Of a DNA stretch of 64,000 nt, positions 21,801 through 31,300 are shown in pieces; position 1 is the stretch's first letter, and every line of letters starts with the position of its first letter. The DNA lies in assembly GCF_008831285.2 (NCBI RefSeq), contig NC_045149.1, positions 5,385,500-5,449,499 of the forward strand. Reading direction: 5' to 3'. Both the position numbers and the translations under genes were made by a program. The notes beneath the pieces were generated by a model that searched no databases, was not told where the DNA came from, and saw nothing but the letters and a program-made list of their open reading frames with translations. The DNA comes from Nymphaea colorata. Its lineage: Eukaryota > Streptophyta > Magnoliopsida > Nymphaeales > Nymphaeaceae.

Positions 21801-23928
21801 TCTCAGCTACCCCATTTTGCAAAAGCTATGAAGACAAGTAGTTTGATGTTGAATTTTATTTTCCCTGTAGAATTGTAAGAGAAATGTGGTTTTAAATTCA
21901 AGATAATTATCAATAGGAACAACTTTGACAACTGAAAAAAACTGAGTCTTCATTCACATAATAAAAGTTTTGAGAATACATGATGCTTCAGATCACTCCT
22001 TTATTAAAAACACTCAAGACAACCTAGAACAATCATCTACAACGACTAAACAATAACAACACTGAGATCTAGTAGGAACTTTACATGGTCCCCATATATC
22101 CACTTGAACCAAATCAACGGGACTCAAACTAGACAGACTTTGGCTAGATGGGAAAGAAGTTCTAGGATGTTTTTCCCATCGGACAATAAAACAGCTCTCT
22201 CACTTATGTAGATGCATAGAAATTCACATTAAATCAGAAAGAAGTAAACCCACCGACAGATATTCATGCAATAATCTTATAAATGATATGTGTGTAACAA
22301 GAAGATTGTGGTATGGATCTACCATCTTATGATTGCTGCAACAGAACCCAGGCAAAGATAATACTGCTTGCAGTATATATCCAAACCAACAGACAGTTCT
22401 TTAGCTGCCAAACTTTTTGTCAGTGTGGCCCCCTGGATGACAAGTTATGCAATCTATGAATATTGAAAAGAAACGAAATCTAAATAAGTACATGATTGAA
22501 GGTGTACTAAGACCTTGGTATCATCAAACCAACCACGAGCCATTACAACCTGAAAAATCCACAAAGGCAAAGGACTGATAGCCATATCTGGATGCAAGAC
22601 AGCCTTTTTCTTTGGCATCTTAATTTTATCAGAGATATTTCCTAAAATATGAGCACCTTACTAGCAGATGAATAAAACATGTCTACTTGCTCAGAAACTC
22701 CAGCCATGCCATCAGCTGACGTCCTGTTTGGGGGCACAATGATCACTGCTGGATCATAGAAATGAAGCAGGGTCCTTGTGTTCTGATATGAGCTGCTTGT
22801 TTCTATATACTGAGAAAGATGCAGTGAAGCTGATCTCAAGTCGAAGGCTGCTAATCCAACCTGAATGGAGAGCTGGACCAATGTAAAAATGAAAAAAAAA
22901 AAAAAAAAAAAACAAGAAGGGAAATAGAAATCTATACTTTCAATGGTCAGGGAAATTACGCACACCTAATGAAACGTCAGTGATGTGTCCAATCAAATAA
23001 AATTTATGCCATAGTCCTTGATAAAAAAAATAATAATGCATTCGGTGCCTATTGCAAGGATCCATTCAAGCCTGTAAACTCCTCAGGCATACAAGCAGAT
23101 AACCTTCCAAAAAATTGGACACTTTATGCTGCCTTCTCGATGTGATAAGCCACATGCTCTACTAAAAATAAGTCCCGCTTTTACCACTCAGTTCAAATTT
23201 GATTATGAAAAAATGAGAAACCCGGGAAATTCTTCGAAGATTATGATAAGTATTGGAGGCAGCAAAGATGACAATCGTTGCACAGAGCACTACAAGTATA
23301 AAATTGTGAACCGACATAAAAACAAATGAATAAGAGAAAGAAAGCATCAGAATTTGCAGATAATGGAAGGAACATTTTGTTGACCTTTGTGGGATTAAAA
23401 ATCTGGATAATTTTAATGCCTATGCAGACTAAAAGATTCTTCAATCATGTCAAACGAAATTTGTTACAAAAAGCTCCATGATAGACGTAACTTGAGCCCT
23501 CCGTGTGAGAATCCTTTGTTAAATCCTATAATAAAGCATTTGACAGCACCAACAGGATTAACTTTTCTGGAAAACCTAGTCCACCATCTTAAACCAAAGT
23601 CGATATGAACTTCAATATTTAAGGTAAATTAAATTCTCCCTCTTCAAACTTCGAGGCTCAAACCGGAGAAGTTTGCAGGAAAGAAATATCCGGAAAATGA
23701 AAAGTTAGTGAACATTCGAGGTTGGAAAAGGATAAATTTAGGAAATTGTAGATCCAGGAATCGCGGATCATCCATACTGGAATCAAGAGGACAACAGGGG
23801 ATTAAAGCATCGCGGAGATGAGGTGTACGATATCATAGAGAGAACAAGGCGAGTTGGCGAACCTCTTTGGCTCTGTTCTCTATGAGCCCGACGATGATGC
23901 TCGCCCTCTCTCCTCCCTCTGATTCCAT
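9143..23928 (-). CDS. MSH4: MSH4, meiosis-specific MutS homolog, 5' part (8 exons visible, 3' exons off the left edge)
   Basis: MSH4 pairs with MSH5 (MutS-gamma) and stabilises recombination intermediates to promote class I meiotic crossovers; it acts in the nucleus on meiotic chromosomes. Exons (minus strand, 5' to 3'): 23863-23928, 22657-22860, 22514-22549, 22323-22432, 20832-20877, 19592-19638, 9364-9471, 9143-9218. They join to 693 nt (231 codons) with consistent phases, GT-AG borders and no stop. Diagnostic segments are GLIENRAKE in exon 1, AAFDLRSASLHLSQYIETSS in exon 2, GVIVSNHSL in exon 5, FNGSSDHMNID in exon 6, and RLLRANLLQPLKD in exon 8, all close to plant MSH4 as I remember it. 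The family is about 790 residues, so the clamp and ATPase domains lie outside the window. Introns 4, 6 and 8 are packed with transposons. Identification is by recalled similarity, not a search. Confidence 0.93.
9364..9471 (-). CDS. MSH4: MSH4 exon 7
   Basis: It starts with T after GGCTAG, completing Ser, and encodes VQNLEIIEPLDLAF, then SLFHLLKTTKTIG, ending GG before a GTATTC donor. The frame fits both neighbours. Confidence 0.9.
9600..10945 (+). pseudogene. Copia relic, protease/integrase to RT start, plus strand (MSH4 intron 6)
   Basis: Recognisable pieces are SCIFQDLSTEKTIGG near 9660, a broken integrase with QNGVA near 10250, and VFDCACLVHILGL, CVFVGYPRNQNGYKCFDP at 10371-10586, ending RKGKRQCTLH near 10910. 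Stops and shifts are frequent. Wording is closest to the B1/B2 family. Confidence 0.75.
10946..12045 (-). pseudogene. Copia gag start, leader and LTR fragment, minus strand
   Basis: The minus strand from 11256 reads MMGQSKGGHSSNDV, then NPFSYGSS, NYATWMEDSDIVML and NSVQPHLANG ... KEMWGNL, a B-family Gag start. Upstream is a leader, a degenerate primer site near 11843-11856 and an LTR-like block 11857-12045 (TGTTGC ... CCCAACA). It meets the opposite-strand pol relic at about 10945. Confidence 0.65.
12490..12560. repeat. (AT)n microsatellite
   Basis: About 70 bases of uninterrupted AT repeat. Confidence 0.9.
12774..12817. repeat. (CT)n microsatellite
   Basis: About 43 bases of CT repeat near the end of an LTR-like block. 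Confidence 0.9.
12955..13072 (-). pseudogene. LINE (L1-type) reverse transcriptase relic, 3' piece
   Basis: The minus strand reads KRIWIPKG, HSTMFADNVSIFSKGSA, a decayed form of the L1 HLxFADDLLIF catalytic motif with the second Asp changed to Asn. It continues the relic at 18208-18665, from which it is separated by insertion of F. Confidence 0.7.
13073..13237 (-). repeat. F 3' LTR (165 bp)
   Basis: Plus strand TGATAAAATTAG ... CTTAACA; identical to the copy at 18043-18207. Confidence 0.95.
13245..17450 (-). CDS. F gag-pol polyprotein, Ty1/Copia, intact (1401 aa)
   Basis: One open frame from MSEISSGANTSS to LFDIYAPT. Gag has KESAKDMWDSLAATYSQ; the zinc knuckle CQFCHRIGHTVDKC is near residue 252; protease WLIDSGASTHLCG near 342; integrase shows HLRFGHLPF ... 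CESCQLGKHHRSS, then HFDVWG, RSDNALEF and NGVAERKH; reverse transcriptase has LVYVDDIIVTGDD near 1084; RNase H has VDADYAGC and SSAESEYRAMAQ. All catalytic positions look present. It differs clearly from A and belongs to another Copia lineage, nearer to B1/B2 in the RNase H region. Confidence 0.96.
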   Translation of the reverse strand: MSEISSGANTSSFVSSGEMKSSPFSSFITKMDGGNYEMWAMQVKRTLIAHEKEHLILEPEPVQKVGKYTTWFKDNSLVMVWIVGTLTQDIANEVLHKESAKDMWDSLAATYSQARNETRIMQLHHDIHQMRQDGRPLHTYYSSLKSMFERLNSYFPACKCEQQKAYRDMLMVGVFLSGLDSVYESAKNQMLTSPSIPPIDEAYSRLSRIPIPSSTVLDTTSAMLATRGRGGSLFARGRGYRGRGNTPSRPVCQFCHRIGHTVDKCWQKHGRPAVANQTVFTDSPEQPKTQHPVSSSELRADDIISQLRHLIGDRPQQAPDPTTSTITTAASASSSGMYSDTTDWLIDSGASTHLCGDKAQFTSYVPTPPGRSVILADGKYSPVVGLGEVQLTSSLPLQHVLHAPEFPHSLLSISQITRDLNCRAIFDSSSLVFQDILTGRVIGSGREQGGLYRLVHPFPFAGSTSAGSSSSSAYTWHLRFGHLPFQKLLHVLPQLSPKSSFQCESCQLGKHHRSSFPPRPNRSSHSVFELLHFDVWGPSRTPALQGHRYYLVAVDDYSRVSWVFLMKHKSEVGHVIKNFINEILTQFDTCVKIVRSDNALEFCASSLEQFFRDKGIIHQTSCAYTSQQNGVAERKHRHILDVARTIFIHSHVPHSYWGDAVLTACYLINRMPSSVLGDLIPISVLFPDRDLFSVPPRVFGCVAFVQLLGPGRDKLSPRAIKTIFVGYSRTQKGYRCYDPSTRRYYVSADVTFFESTSFFSPNGTQLRASELNDEVQFPLPLMSCPNPVDPRFGAVYQRRTKPAAPVQCAHVPSPSTPKVIPDTNSTDNVLCNDDIGVCHEHVPAPNELDMPIAQRKGKRSCTLHPISGHLSMDRLTPMYRQFVKGLSAIALPQNPMDALSDPKWAAAMQEEMDALQSRGTWTLVTPSADAAIVGCRWVFTIKYRADGSIDRYKARLVAKGYTQTYGVDYYDTFSPVARHASLRILLAVAVSKNWSLSQLDVKNAFLYGDLHEEVYMQQPPGFVAEGECQKVCRLRKAIYGLKQSPRAWFQKLSENIENEGFRRSSADHSLFVKKTSTGTVIVLVYVDDIIVTGDDDQGISNIKDVLGQHFVTKDLGELRYFLGIEFARNQKGLIMCQRKYVTDVLQETGMLGCRPASTPMDINTRLYDDDTEDVDARQYRGIVGKLLYITVTRPDIAYAVSRVSQFMDKPKKVHWDAAMMILRYLKNSPGTGLFFQNGTSLTISVYVDADYAGCPSDRKSTTGFCVFIGSNLVTWKSKKQTVVARSSAESEYRAMAQGTTEVMWVRSLMLDLTVEVPLPMQLLCDNKAALFIANNPAFHERTKHVEVDCHYTRDMIQKGFVSTSHISTTGQTADIFTKALARGPFQSCCSKLSLFDIYAPT
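17451..18042 (-). other. F leader: primer site and GC-rich minisatellite
   Basis: The untranslated region between the 5' LTR and gag is strongly GC-rich. From about 17821 to 17985 it holds five imperfect copies of a 32-36-bp unit built on GGCGGAGGCGTCGGG and GGAGAGGTCAGCGAC. Open frames across this stretch look like repeat artefacts. Confidence 0.75.
18043..18207 (-). repeat. F 5' LTR (165 bp)
   Basis: Identical to 13073-13237 and adjacent to the complement of TGGTATCAGAGC. Confidence 0.95.
18208..18665 (-). pseudogene. LINE (L1-type) reverse transcriptase relic, 5' piece
   Basis: The minus strand reads RPIALCNSAYKVI near 18655 (compare L1 RPISLCNxxYKI), then a YDRVCWDF-like stretch near 18440 and GLKLGDSFSP near 18270 (compare GLRQGDPLSP). 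Stops and shifts are frequent. Order and strand match the piece at 12955-13072. Confidence 0.8.
18666..19591. other. MSH4 intron 6, proximal part, no gene seen
   Basis: AT-rich sequence with A runs near 18780 and 19500; no coding signal recognised. Confidence 0.6.
19592..19638 (-). CDS. MSH4: MSH4 exon 6 (47-nt exon)
   Basis: It encodes VTFNGSSDHMNIDAT plus two bases (AG) of a Ser codon completed in exon 7. The acceptor is TTTTAG and the donor GTATCT. The next exon is about 10.1 kb away. Confidence 0.9.
19639..20831. other. MSH4 intron 5, no gene seen
   Basis: About 1.2 kb between exons 5 and 6. I see no transposon or exon signature. Confidence 0.6.
20832..20877 (-). CDS. MSH4: MSH4 exon 5 (46-nt exon)
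   Basis: After TTTCAG the exon supplies the last base of the split Trp codon and then AEAEMGVIVSNHSLM, ending at a GTGAGA donor, phase 0. It matches the EAEKGVIVTNHSL segment of MSH4. Confidence 0.88.
21470..22280 (-). pseudogene. Copia integrase relic in MSH4 intron 4
   Basis: The minus strand carries broken copies of the Copia pre-integrase and integrase: VDIWGPCK near 22090, VVVDDCSRLS near 22035, a QNG-type site near 21815 and LLIIYFHLL, FWVCLLCA further on. Stops and shifts are frequent. The wording follows the B1/B2 family. No LTR was found, so both ends are truncated. Confidence 0.72.
22323..22432 (-). CDS. MSH4: MSH4 exon 4
   Basis: The exon begins GGGGCC after CCAG and ends ATG before GTAGAT (phase 2). 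It encodes GATLTKSLAAKEL, then VGLDIYCKQYYLCL, then AAIIR and the first two bases of Trp. It sits next to a Copia relic but belongs to MSH4, since the frame continues into exon 5. Confidence 0.88.
22514..22549 (-). CDS. MSH4: MSH4 exon 3 (36-nt exon)
   Basis: This 12-codon exon encodes VVMARGWFDDTK and is flanked by TTTTTCAG and a GTCTTA donor. Phase is 0 at both ends. It matches the ARGxFDDTKG segment of MSH4. Confidence 0.88.
22657..22860 (-). CDS. MSH4: MSH4 exon 2 (68 codons)
   Basis: The acceptor CAG precedes GTTGGA at 22860, and the exon ends AAG before a GTGCTC donor, phase 0 at both ends. It encodes VGLAAFDLRSASLHL through VSEQVDMFYSSASK, the best conserved N-terminal block of MSH4. 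Confidence 0.93.
22861..23862. other. MSH4 intron 1, no gene seen
   Basis: About 1 kb with poly(T)/poly(A) tracts near 22890 and no recognised feature. Confidence 0.6.
23863..23928 (-). CDS. MSH4: MSH4 exon 1 (start codon, 22 codons)
   Basis: ATG at 23928-23926 opens MESEGGERAS, followed by IIVGLIENRAKE. The exon ends GAG before a GT donor at 23862-23861, phase 0. This ATG is chosen because plant MSH4 proteins begin only a few residues before the GLIENRAKE segment. Confidence 0.9.
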
Positions 23929-23943
23929 CTTACACTGTCGTCG

Positions 23944-23962
23944 GTCGATGGCGGGAAAGAGA
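23944..23962 (-). promoter_or_regulatory. E2F-type motif just upstream of the MSH4 start codon
   Basis: The minus strand carries TTTCCCGCC at 23950-23958, about 22-30 bp upstream of the MSH4 ATG. It fits the plant E2F/DP consensus TTTSSCGC. Its position would place it in the proximal promoter or 5' leader. A single short motif may be chance. Confidence 0.4.
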
Positions 23963-25540
23963 ACCCGCTCTGGATGTTTGTTAATTTTTGGCAAACGCCC
24001 TTTTTGCGTCAAAATATTTTGGTTAATTACTTAAGAACCACGACAACTGATCGGATTTGAATAGGATATTCTTTTAACCATATATGATGTTTTGGATATT
24101 TGAATTTGAATACGAATGAAAAAAGTCATATCCAAATTTGATTCCAAAATCCCATTTCACAATTTGAATCTGAGCTAAATTTGATTTTTAAACTCAATTA
24201 TACCATTTTCAAGATGTAAGAGCATTAGATATAGGATATTTGTGTAAAAATAAATTTGATCCCAATCCATATCCAAATCTAATAGCACATGTTTTTTAAA
24301 TCCAAATGCTATTTCTTAATCGAATTTTAAACATTTTTTCATATCTGATTTTTTCAGACATGCGATCCAAATCAAATGTATGGGTAATCCTTTGTCAATT
24401 CCCAGGAATACTACTATATCGTGCAAGGAATGACTTTATATAGGCTTAAACAAGTGTGAGTCGAGCTGGACTCATAAAACATGGAGCTGGACTTCGGTTC
24501 GAACTCAAGTCGATCTCCACTTGATGGGTTCGAACTCGACTCAATGGTTAAACATCGAGCTCGAGCCCGAGTTTTCGAACTCGTTTACTGATAATGCCCA
24601 TCATTCTAAGTTTCCAGCCAAGAAAGGAAACCGACCTTTTCCTTCACATTCTCCTCATATGATTCATGCATATTCAACGCTTTTCTCAATCGTCTGGACG
24701 AGGGGGTCGACGAACGATGGCCCTTCTTTTCCCCAACCGCACATCTTTGTCCCTCTTCACATTTGCTATAGCGGTGGTACTTGAAAAAACAGAGTTATAG
24801 ATATGCATGCATTTACAAAATGTGTTGTCAGTATCTACAAACTTGACTAACAGGCATGCAAACACATACACACAGGTTAATATATAATTATAATATTGTT
24901 TTACGTAATTATAACATTTTATTAGTATTAATTATATTTATATATTATTTTGTATTAAAAATATTTTTTTAATTTAATCAGGCCGAGCTTAGGCCTGCTT
25001 GAACTCGAGTTTTAATTGTCAGGCTGGGCTCGGGCCCAAGTTTCGGGTGTGGAGCCGACCCGAGCCCGACTCCTTATCGGGTCGGGCCAACCTGATGTCC
25101 AGTCTTAGTTCACAAGTTTTGAATAGTCCTGTGATACTGCTCATTCTCTTAATGATGCTCGTCTTTGCTTCTGCCAAGAAGCGATAGTGGTGGTGTTGGC
25201 AACAGACAACAGTGATGGCGGTGGACCCAGAGAGGGAGTGCTTGGAGATAAGGGGCTGAAGAAGGCAGAAGGATTTTCTGGCGTTGGGTTACTTGAGTCA
25301 CCAGCCCAGTTTTGGAGTGGCCACCCCATATAATTTTTTAGTTACCATGTTATAATTTTAAGTCCCCCAATGAAATTCTTATTGGGCTGCTGCAGGCAGT
25401 GACTTAGAACTGCTCCCTGCTACTGACACCTCCACCTATGTCTTCTCTATCTTTCTCTCTAATAGATTCTAGATTCACTCAAAAAGAGGGCTTAGGGTTT
25501 CAGTAGAGCCTTTGATATGGCTGACTTTTGAGAGAAAGAG
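23963..25540. other. Intergenic region upstream of MSH4
   Basis: AT-rich sequence with patches of GAGCTCGAACTCGAG-like repeats (24450-24600, 24980-25100) that recur near 27150-27560 and 30310-30500. They look like a dispersed non-coding repeat. No gene recognised. Confidence 0.5.
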
Positions 25541-25541
25541 T

Positions 25542-25777
<236 letters not shown>

Positions 25778-26115
25778 ACCAGACGTCTTAAATTCATTTT
25801 AAAAAATTTTTTAAACAGAATATGAACATTTTAGTTTGTTTTTAAACACTAATTTAATATAATCATGCTTTAGTTCAAGTTATTTTTGTAAAAAAAAAAT
25901 GATCTTCATATTACCAAAAATTTGATGTTATAAGAGCCGTCCATTTTTACTATAAAAACACTACCTATGTAAGCAAACAACTAACTTAATTTATGTTTCT
26001 CATCAAATCACTCTTAAGATTATATCTATAAGTTTAGATTTTAGAAAAAAATAGTAATTAATTTCAATCGTCTGATTTTTGTCTCTTTCCTAAGTGGTTT
26101 GGTTCTTACCAAGTG

Positions 26116-26116
26116 T

Positions 26117-26149
<33 letters not shown>

Positions 26150-26150
26150 G
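26116..26150. repeat. (CA)n(TA)n microsatellite
   Basis: A CA run followed by a TA run, about 35 bases. Confidence 0.85.
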
Positions 26151-26169
26151 GGGAACGACTAGATGCAAC

Positions 26170-26362
26170 CAGGGACTGAGATGTGGCTGAGATGATAAAA
26201 GAACAACTAAGTTATCACCAACTTTGACTCCAATGTGGCTGAGATGATAAAAGAACAACTAAGTCCTAGCTGAGATGATTCACATTGTCGGTGCTTCAAT
26301 GTGGCTGAGATGATAAAAGAACAACTAAGTTATCACCAACTTTGACTCCAACCAGGGACAAC
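26170..26362. repeat. Three-copy local repeat, 31-bp core
   Basis: ATGTGGCTGAGATGATAAAA plus the following 11 bases begins at 26181, 26233 and 26299. The first and third copies are followed by TATCACCAACTTTGACTCCA, and CAACCAGGGAC borders both ends of the array. Confidence 0.85.
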
Positions 26363-26369
26363 AAGAAAA

Positions 26370-28320
26370 TGGAAGGTATCTCTTTCTCAATTTCTTTTAC
26401 TGCTGAAGCCTTCACCATTAAAAAAATTTCTTCTTTGAAATTTGGGCATACCTTAATCAAACAACCGAGGATGAATCTTTCTGAGGTCATCTTCAGGCTC
26501 CCAAGTATATTGTTTGATCTAGTGATGTTGCCATTTCACCCATACCAATGGAATTTTCTTTTTTCATAACACATGTTCCTTTTGATCCACAATATGAAAT
26601 GGCGTTTCTTCCATTGTCATGCCTTCCTGAAAATCTACCTCTCGATAGTCCATCACACGTGAAAGATTTGACATACTTTTATAACATTGACACATAAATA
26701 CTAGATAGACATAACTACATTGTTGTATAAGTGCAATCCGATTGGCAATAGTCCTAACTTTGTCCAAAATTTTAAATGGCCCAATATACCTTGGCCTTAG
26801 TTTCCTCTCCTTTGCAAACTTTTAGGGTGAAATCTTGATGAACACATGACCTCCCATATCAAATGCAGCTCCTTTTGTCATTGATATGCATAACTCTTCT
26901 GACGACTTTGGGTAGCCAAAAGCTTTTTCTTGATCATGTTGACATGATTAGTATAATTTTGAATTACTAAGAGGTTCTTCATCTTGTTATGTCCCATTTC
27001 AGCAACTAATCGGTGATCTACAAGATCGGCTATACAAAGCTTCAAATGGAGTCATTTCAATATTGAAGTGGTAACTATTGTTGTAGGTGTATTTTGCCAG
27101 CTTCACATGCTTGTCCTTTTCATCATTCCATTCTAATATACAAGAAAGGCTGGACAATAGGTCGGGTACCCAATGAGTACTTCAGTACCCACCCTGTGAT
27201 GGGTCTCGTCAGGCCGGGCTGGCCTGAGTTGGGTATTGGGGGTCTATATATATATATATTCATCTAGGCAGTCGGCTCACTTAGACACCCATAATTTATT
27301 GTCAATGACTCCCTTTGTAACTTTTGTGTGTTGCCAATGGCTCATTTGAAAACTCTTGGCCCATCACCAAGGGTTTCTAAGATATTAAAGTATATAATGT
27401 TCATATTTTCAAATATGGGTAGACATCGAACAGAGTACACAACGGGCATAAAGCTGACAGTCGAGCCCAGCCTGATAAATAACCGGGCTGGGTTTGGGCC
27501 GCCAGCAAGGGCTTCGCGCCAGCCCTAGTTCGGCTTTGTCGACCTTTGGGCCAGCTTGGCCTGGCCCGATGGCTAGCCTTATAAACAAGATCTAAGCATA
27601 TTTTCTAGCCTTTGGATGGTTCATTCTGACTACCATTAGTTTGGGGTTGAAATGCATTGCTCAATTTTAATTTAAGCCTAATGCTTACTGTAAGCTTTTC
27701 CAAAACTTAAATGTAAATCTAGGATCCCTATCTGAAATCGTTGATTTAAGGATTCCATTGAGTGTAACGATCTCTTCAATATATAGGTATGCCAAACTCT
27801 CAAGGGATTGTAATTCCTGATTAGTAAGAAGTGTGCAGATTGGGTCAAGGGTTCCACCACTACCCACAAAGAATCATGTTGTCTTAGGGTTCATGACAAT
27901 GATATCACAAAATCTATTGTAATATCCTCTCACTTCCACAAAGGGATCTCTATTTCTTGCATCAAACCACTAGACTTTTGGTGTTCCACCGTAATTTTCT
28001 AGCATATTAAGCACCATTAAACAAATTATGCAATCTCTTTCTTCGTTTCTGACCACCAAAATTTTTTCTTTATGTTCTCATACATTTTGGTTCTTTCCAG
28101 ATGTATGCCCTACCTTGTTTTATGTCTCTCCTCCAACAGCTTATTTTTCCCCTTTGGTTCATTTGGAACTCATACCCTATTGTTAAACCATATAGAACCA
28201 TCATCATATTGATGATATGTAGTGTCTTCTTTCTAACTTTCAGCCACCAGTCTTTTATGTTCAGGATTCTGCTTTTGCTTTTCAATGATTTCTTCTAGAA
28301 ATGTGTTTCTAATCAATGCA
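26370..28320 (-). pseudogene. Ty3/Gypsy integrase and C-terminal relic, split by a non-coding insert
   Basis: The minus strand encodes decayed integrase: LTQSAHFLLIRNYNP and DRDPRFTFKFWKSLQ near 27700-27860, FQPQTNGSQNE near 27650, KLAKYTYNNSYHFNIEMTPF near 27060-27120, VMDYREVDFQEGMTMEETP near 26610. Upstream pieces lie to 28290. A block at about 27141-27570 with no homology interrupts the integrase and contains the GC-rich CGGGCTGGG-type repeat. Many stops; no LTR recognised. Confidence 0.8.
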
Positions 28321-31300
28321 GCACTCTAGATTACGCCAGCTAGGGAGAGTGCTTGGAAGAGGTTAACTTTCTACTCGGTAGGATATTTAGTTTTATGAAA
28401 TCCTAATCCATGTAGGAGTTCGTTCTAGGACCCCAAACAATCCTAGATATCAGTTTCTGATAAATTATTTCCTTATCTTGATTAATTAAAACTATGTTAG
28501 TGACACATATATACATTGCATGGTACTCAGGTGCATATCATGCATATTAGCTATACAAACTTAGTTTATGCATATACTGGCATCATTATGTGTTGGCATG
28601 TAGTCTATGTTGTCACACCCATGTGTACCATCATTTCATGTCATCCATGGAACATATCATGCGTCATACATGTCAGTTTCATGCCATCTATTCATATGCA
28701 TAGTGTGTACTCATCGTAGTTCATGTTTCATCTATGCATGGCATCATCATGCTATGCCATCATGTGCACGTATATATCACATCATACAGATGCCAATATT
28801 TATAGATCGTCATTCGCCACCATCTATGTACACATTCATGAGCATCTGGCATATCCCAAGCATTGCATGTAGTTATTACATGTACACATAGTCATCATGC
28901 ATACATTTTTATAAAGTCTCTTCTCCTAAACTGCCACATGCTCGCACGAGTTTTTACCTCAACTTACTTCAAACGTTTTCTATTGATCCGAAGTGAAGCA
29001 CTAACCTTCCAACCACCATTTACTCCATTTGTTAGTTCCAAATGACGGTGAAACCGTTCAATGGGGGGTTGCTAGGCATAAATTTGCCCAATTACGCTAC
29101 TAAGTGCCAAACCAAATAATTTAGACACCCGAGACGGTTGACATCGTTTTGAGGCATCACTATTGCGGTATTTATGTTTTTCCAATTAAAAGTCCGATGC
29201 AAACGCAACCTTAGATTTAATAAGAAGACATACACTCAATCCGATCAACAAGAAAAGAAAATCACATTCATGCACTTGAACGTATCTATAGTAAAATTTA
29301 TGTTCACTACCAATTCTATTGCAAGTTCCGCCTTCTTACAACCTTAAGTCTAACGTGCAAGTGAATGTAAGTTCTCCCTCCTCATATGCAAAGCAATATT
29401 CAACAAAAGGTAACTCATCATGAGTTATTATGTTAAAAAATTAATTTTCAACATTCTTAGGACAAATCACCATAAAAATTAAGCTTGTTCAGCTGTGCTC
29501 GCGTCTACGGTGCTCCAGATGAGGTAGGGCATCCGCGGCAGCCACCCCAAGCATCTCTCTAGCCACCAACATCAAGATAGCTTGCTGCCGACGCCCGAAA
29601 CCTGTTGCGCTCCAACACCCATGTTCCGAGGGAGGGAAACATTAATACTGTTGGAGCAATAATAGTCGCAGCGGAAGTTGCAAATGGTCGCCTGGCTCAA
29701 TGGCAACTATCCAACAAATATTTCCACAGGTCTAGCGTCAACCAACACAAAATCGTAAGAGAGAATACGTAAAAGAAATATGCATCAAACATGGGAAATC
29801 AGAGGGAGATGTGGGGGTGAGAGTGAGAGTGCAAGTTCAGTGAAGGCGGGAGATGGAGGGAGTGAGCAAGCTAGAGAGAGATCAGATAAGCAGGGGAGAG
29901 AAATCTGACAAGAGGGGGAGTGAAGTCAGATGAGAGGGGGAGAGAACCAAAGAGAGAGAGAGTGAGCGTGCATGCAGTCGAGGGCATAGACGAGAGAATC
30001 GTGAGGGAGAGTAAGGTCTGGGACTCGGGCGATGGTGTGGACAAGAGAGAGAGAGAGACGAGGAGAGAAAGGACGTTTGGTTGAGAGGGAGAGTGCCAGA
30101 GAGTATGAGAGTAAGGAGGCATGCGGGAGAAGAAGAGAGTTCCTATGATAGAGGGAGAACAGGGAAGGGGTGAGCGTGGGGGAGCGGGAGTGAGAGGTTG
30201 ACGAGAGGGGGAGGGGACGGGAGAGGGAGAGAGAGAGTTCCAACATTTCGGCTTCCGTCGTCAGCTGCCTTTCCGCTTCCTCACTTCCACGGTTCCACCC
30301 AGGTGTGAACATCAGCCTAATCGAGTTCGGGTTGAGTTAGTTCGAGCTCGGCTTTACTAATGAAACTTTGAGCAACCTTGAGCTCGAGTTTGTCATAAAT
30401 CGGCTGACTCGATTAAGGTTCGACAAATTTTTCGAGTTAACTCAATTCGAATTCAACTAGATTCTTAGGAACTCGAGCTCAATTCATTAAGCAAATAACT
30501 CGACTCAAATTTGTTTATGAATCAAGTTTTAACAAGCCAAGGTGAAGTAATTAGATTTGTTGTTCAACCCTACTTCCACATTTTTCTCTGTTGTTCTGCC
30601 TCGCTTGAAGGCATCGAGCGGAACCCTTGAGCTATCGGGTTCCTTAGTCGGGTGAGTTGTTCGGGTCTGGATCTAGACCCTGCTCCAGATCCGACCTGCT
30701 CACCGGTAGAAACGTCGAATGTTACACAACTGCTGTAAAAGAGATTGGTAAATTATTATTGATACGTGGTCTTTGTTGGATTTAAAACATAAACATCTTT
30801 CTAAAGTGCTTTCAATGCGAAAGGCTTGCATCAAATTGTTTTCCTTTTGGTGTCTCAAATGTGAAAATGCTTTCCCTTGCTTCATTTTAGAAATCCAGCT
30901 TGTTCTTCATGTCTTTTAGGTCCTTTTTGAAGTGTTGCACGGGTGTTTTCAACACTGCTACTGCAGGATGGACCCCACTGCTACTTGGAGTATTTCCAAG
31001 TCCATGGAGCACATCACGTTACATTGTGGGGGCTTTGCTTGTGACGTGACATGACATGACTAATAATATTTCATCTCATTTAGTCGGTTCAATCAAAATC
31101 TTGATCCTGTTCATTATGGCCTTGACCCAACTGATCAGTACCGTTGAAGCTGAAAAATATGGTTGGTTTGCAATTCCCAATTATTTTAAAATGAAAAATA
31201 TCCATTAATTGCTCCATTTGCCAAATCTGCGTCCATCTTCTGCCATTGTTGTCCGGAAACGATGCATTTAAGGTTGGTCCAATTCATGTTTTGAATTTTA

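Noticed and set aside
22323-22549. Possible part of the adjacent Copia relic
   Set aside because: The reading ARGWFDDTK / GATLTKSLAAKEL / YCKQYYL matches MSH4, has splice borders and joins the other MSH4 exons in frame.
29871-30312. Ser/Leu/Pro-rich frames on the minus strand
   Set aside because: They come from a low-complexity purine tract and show no domain.
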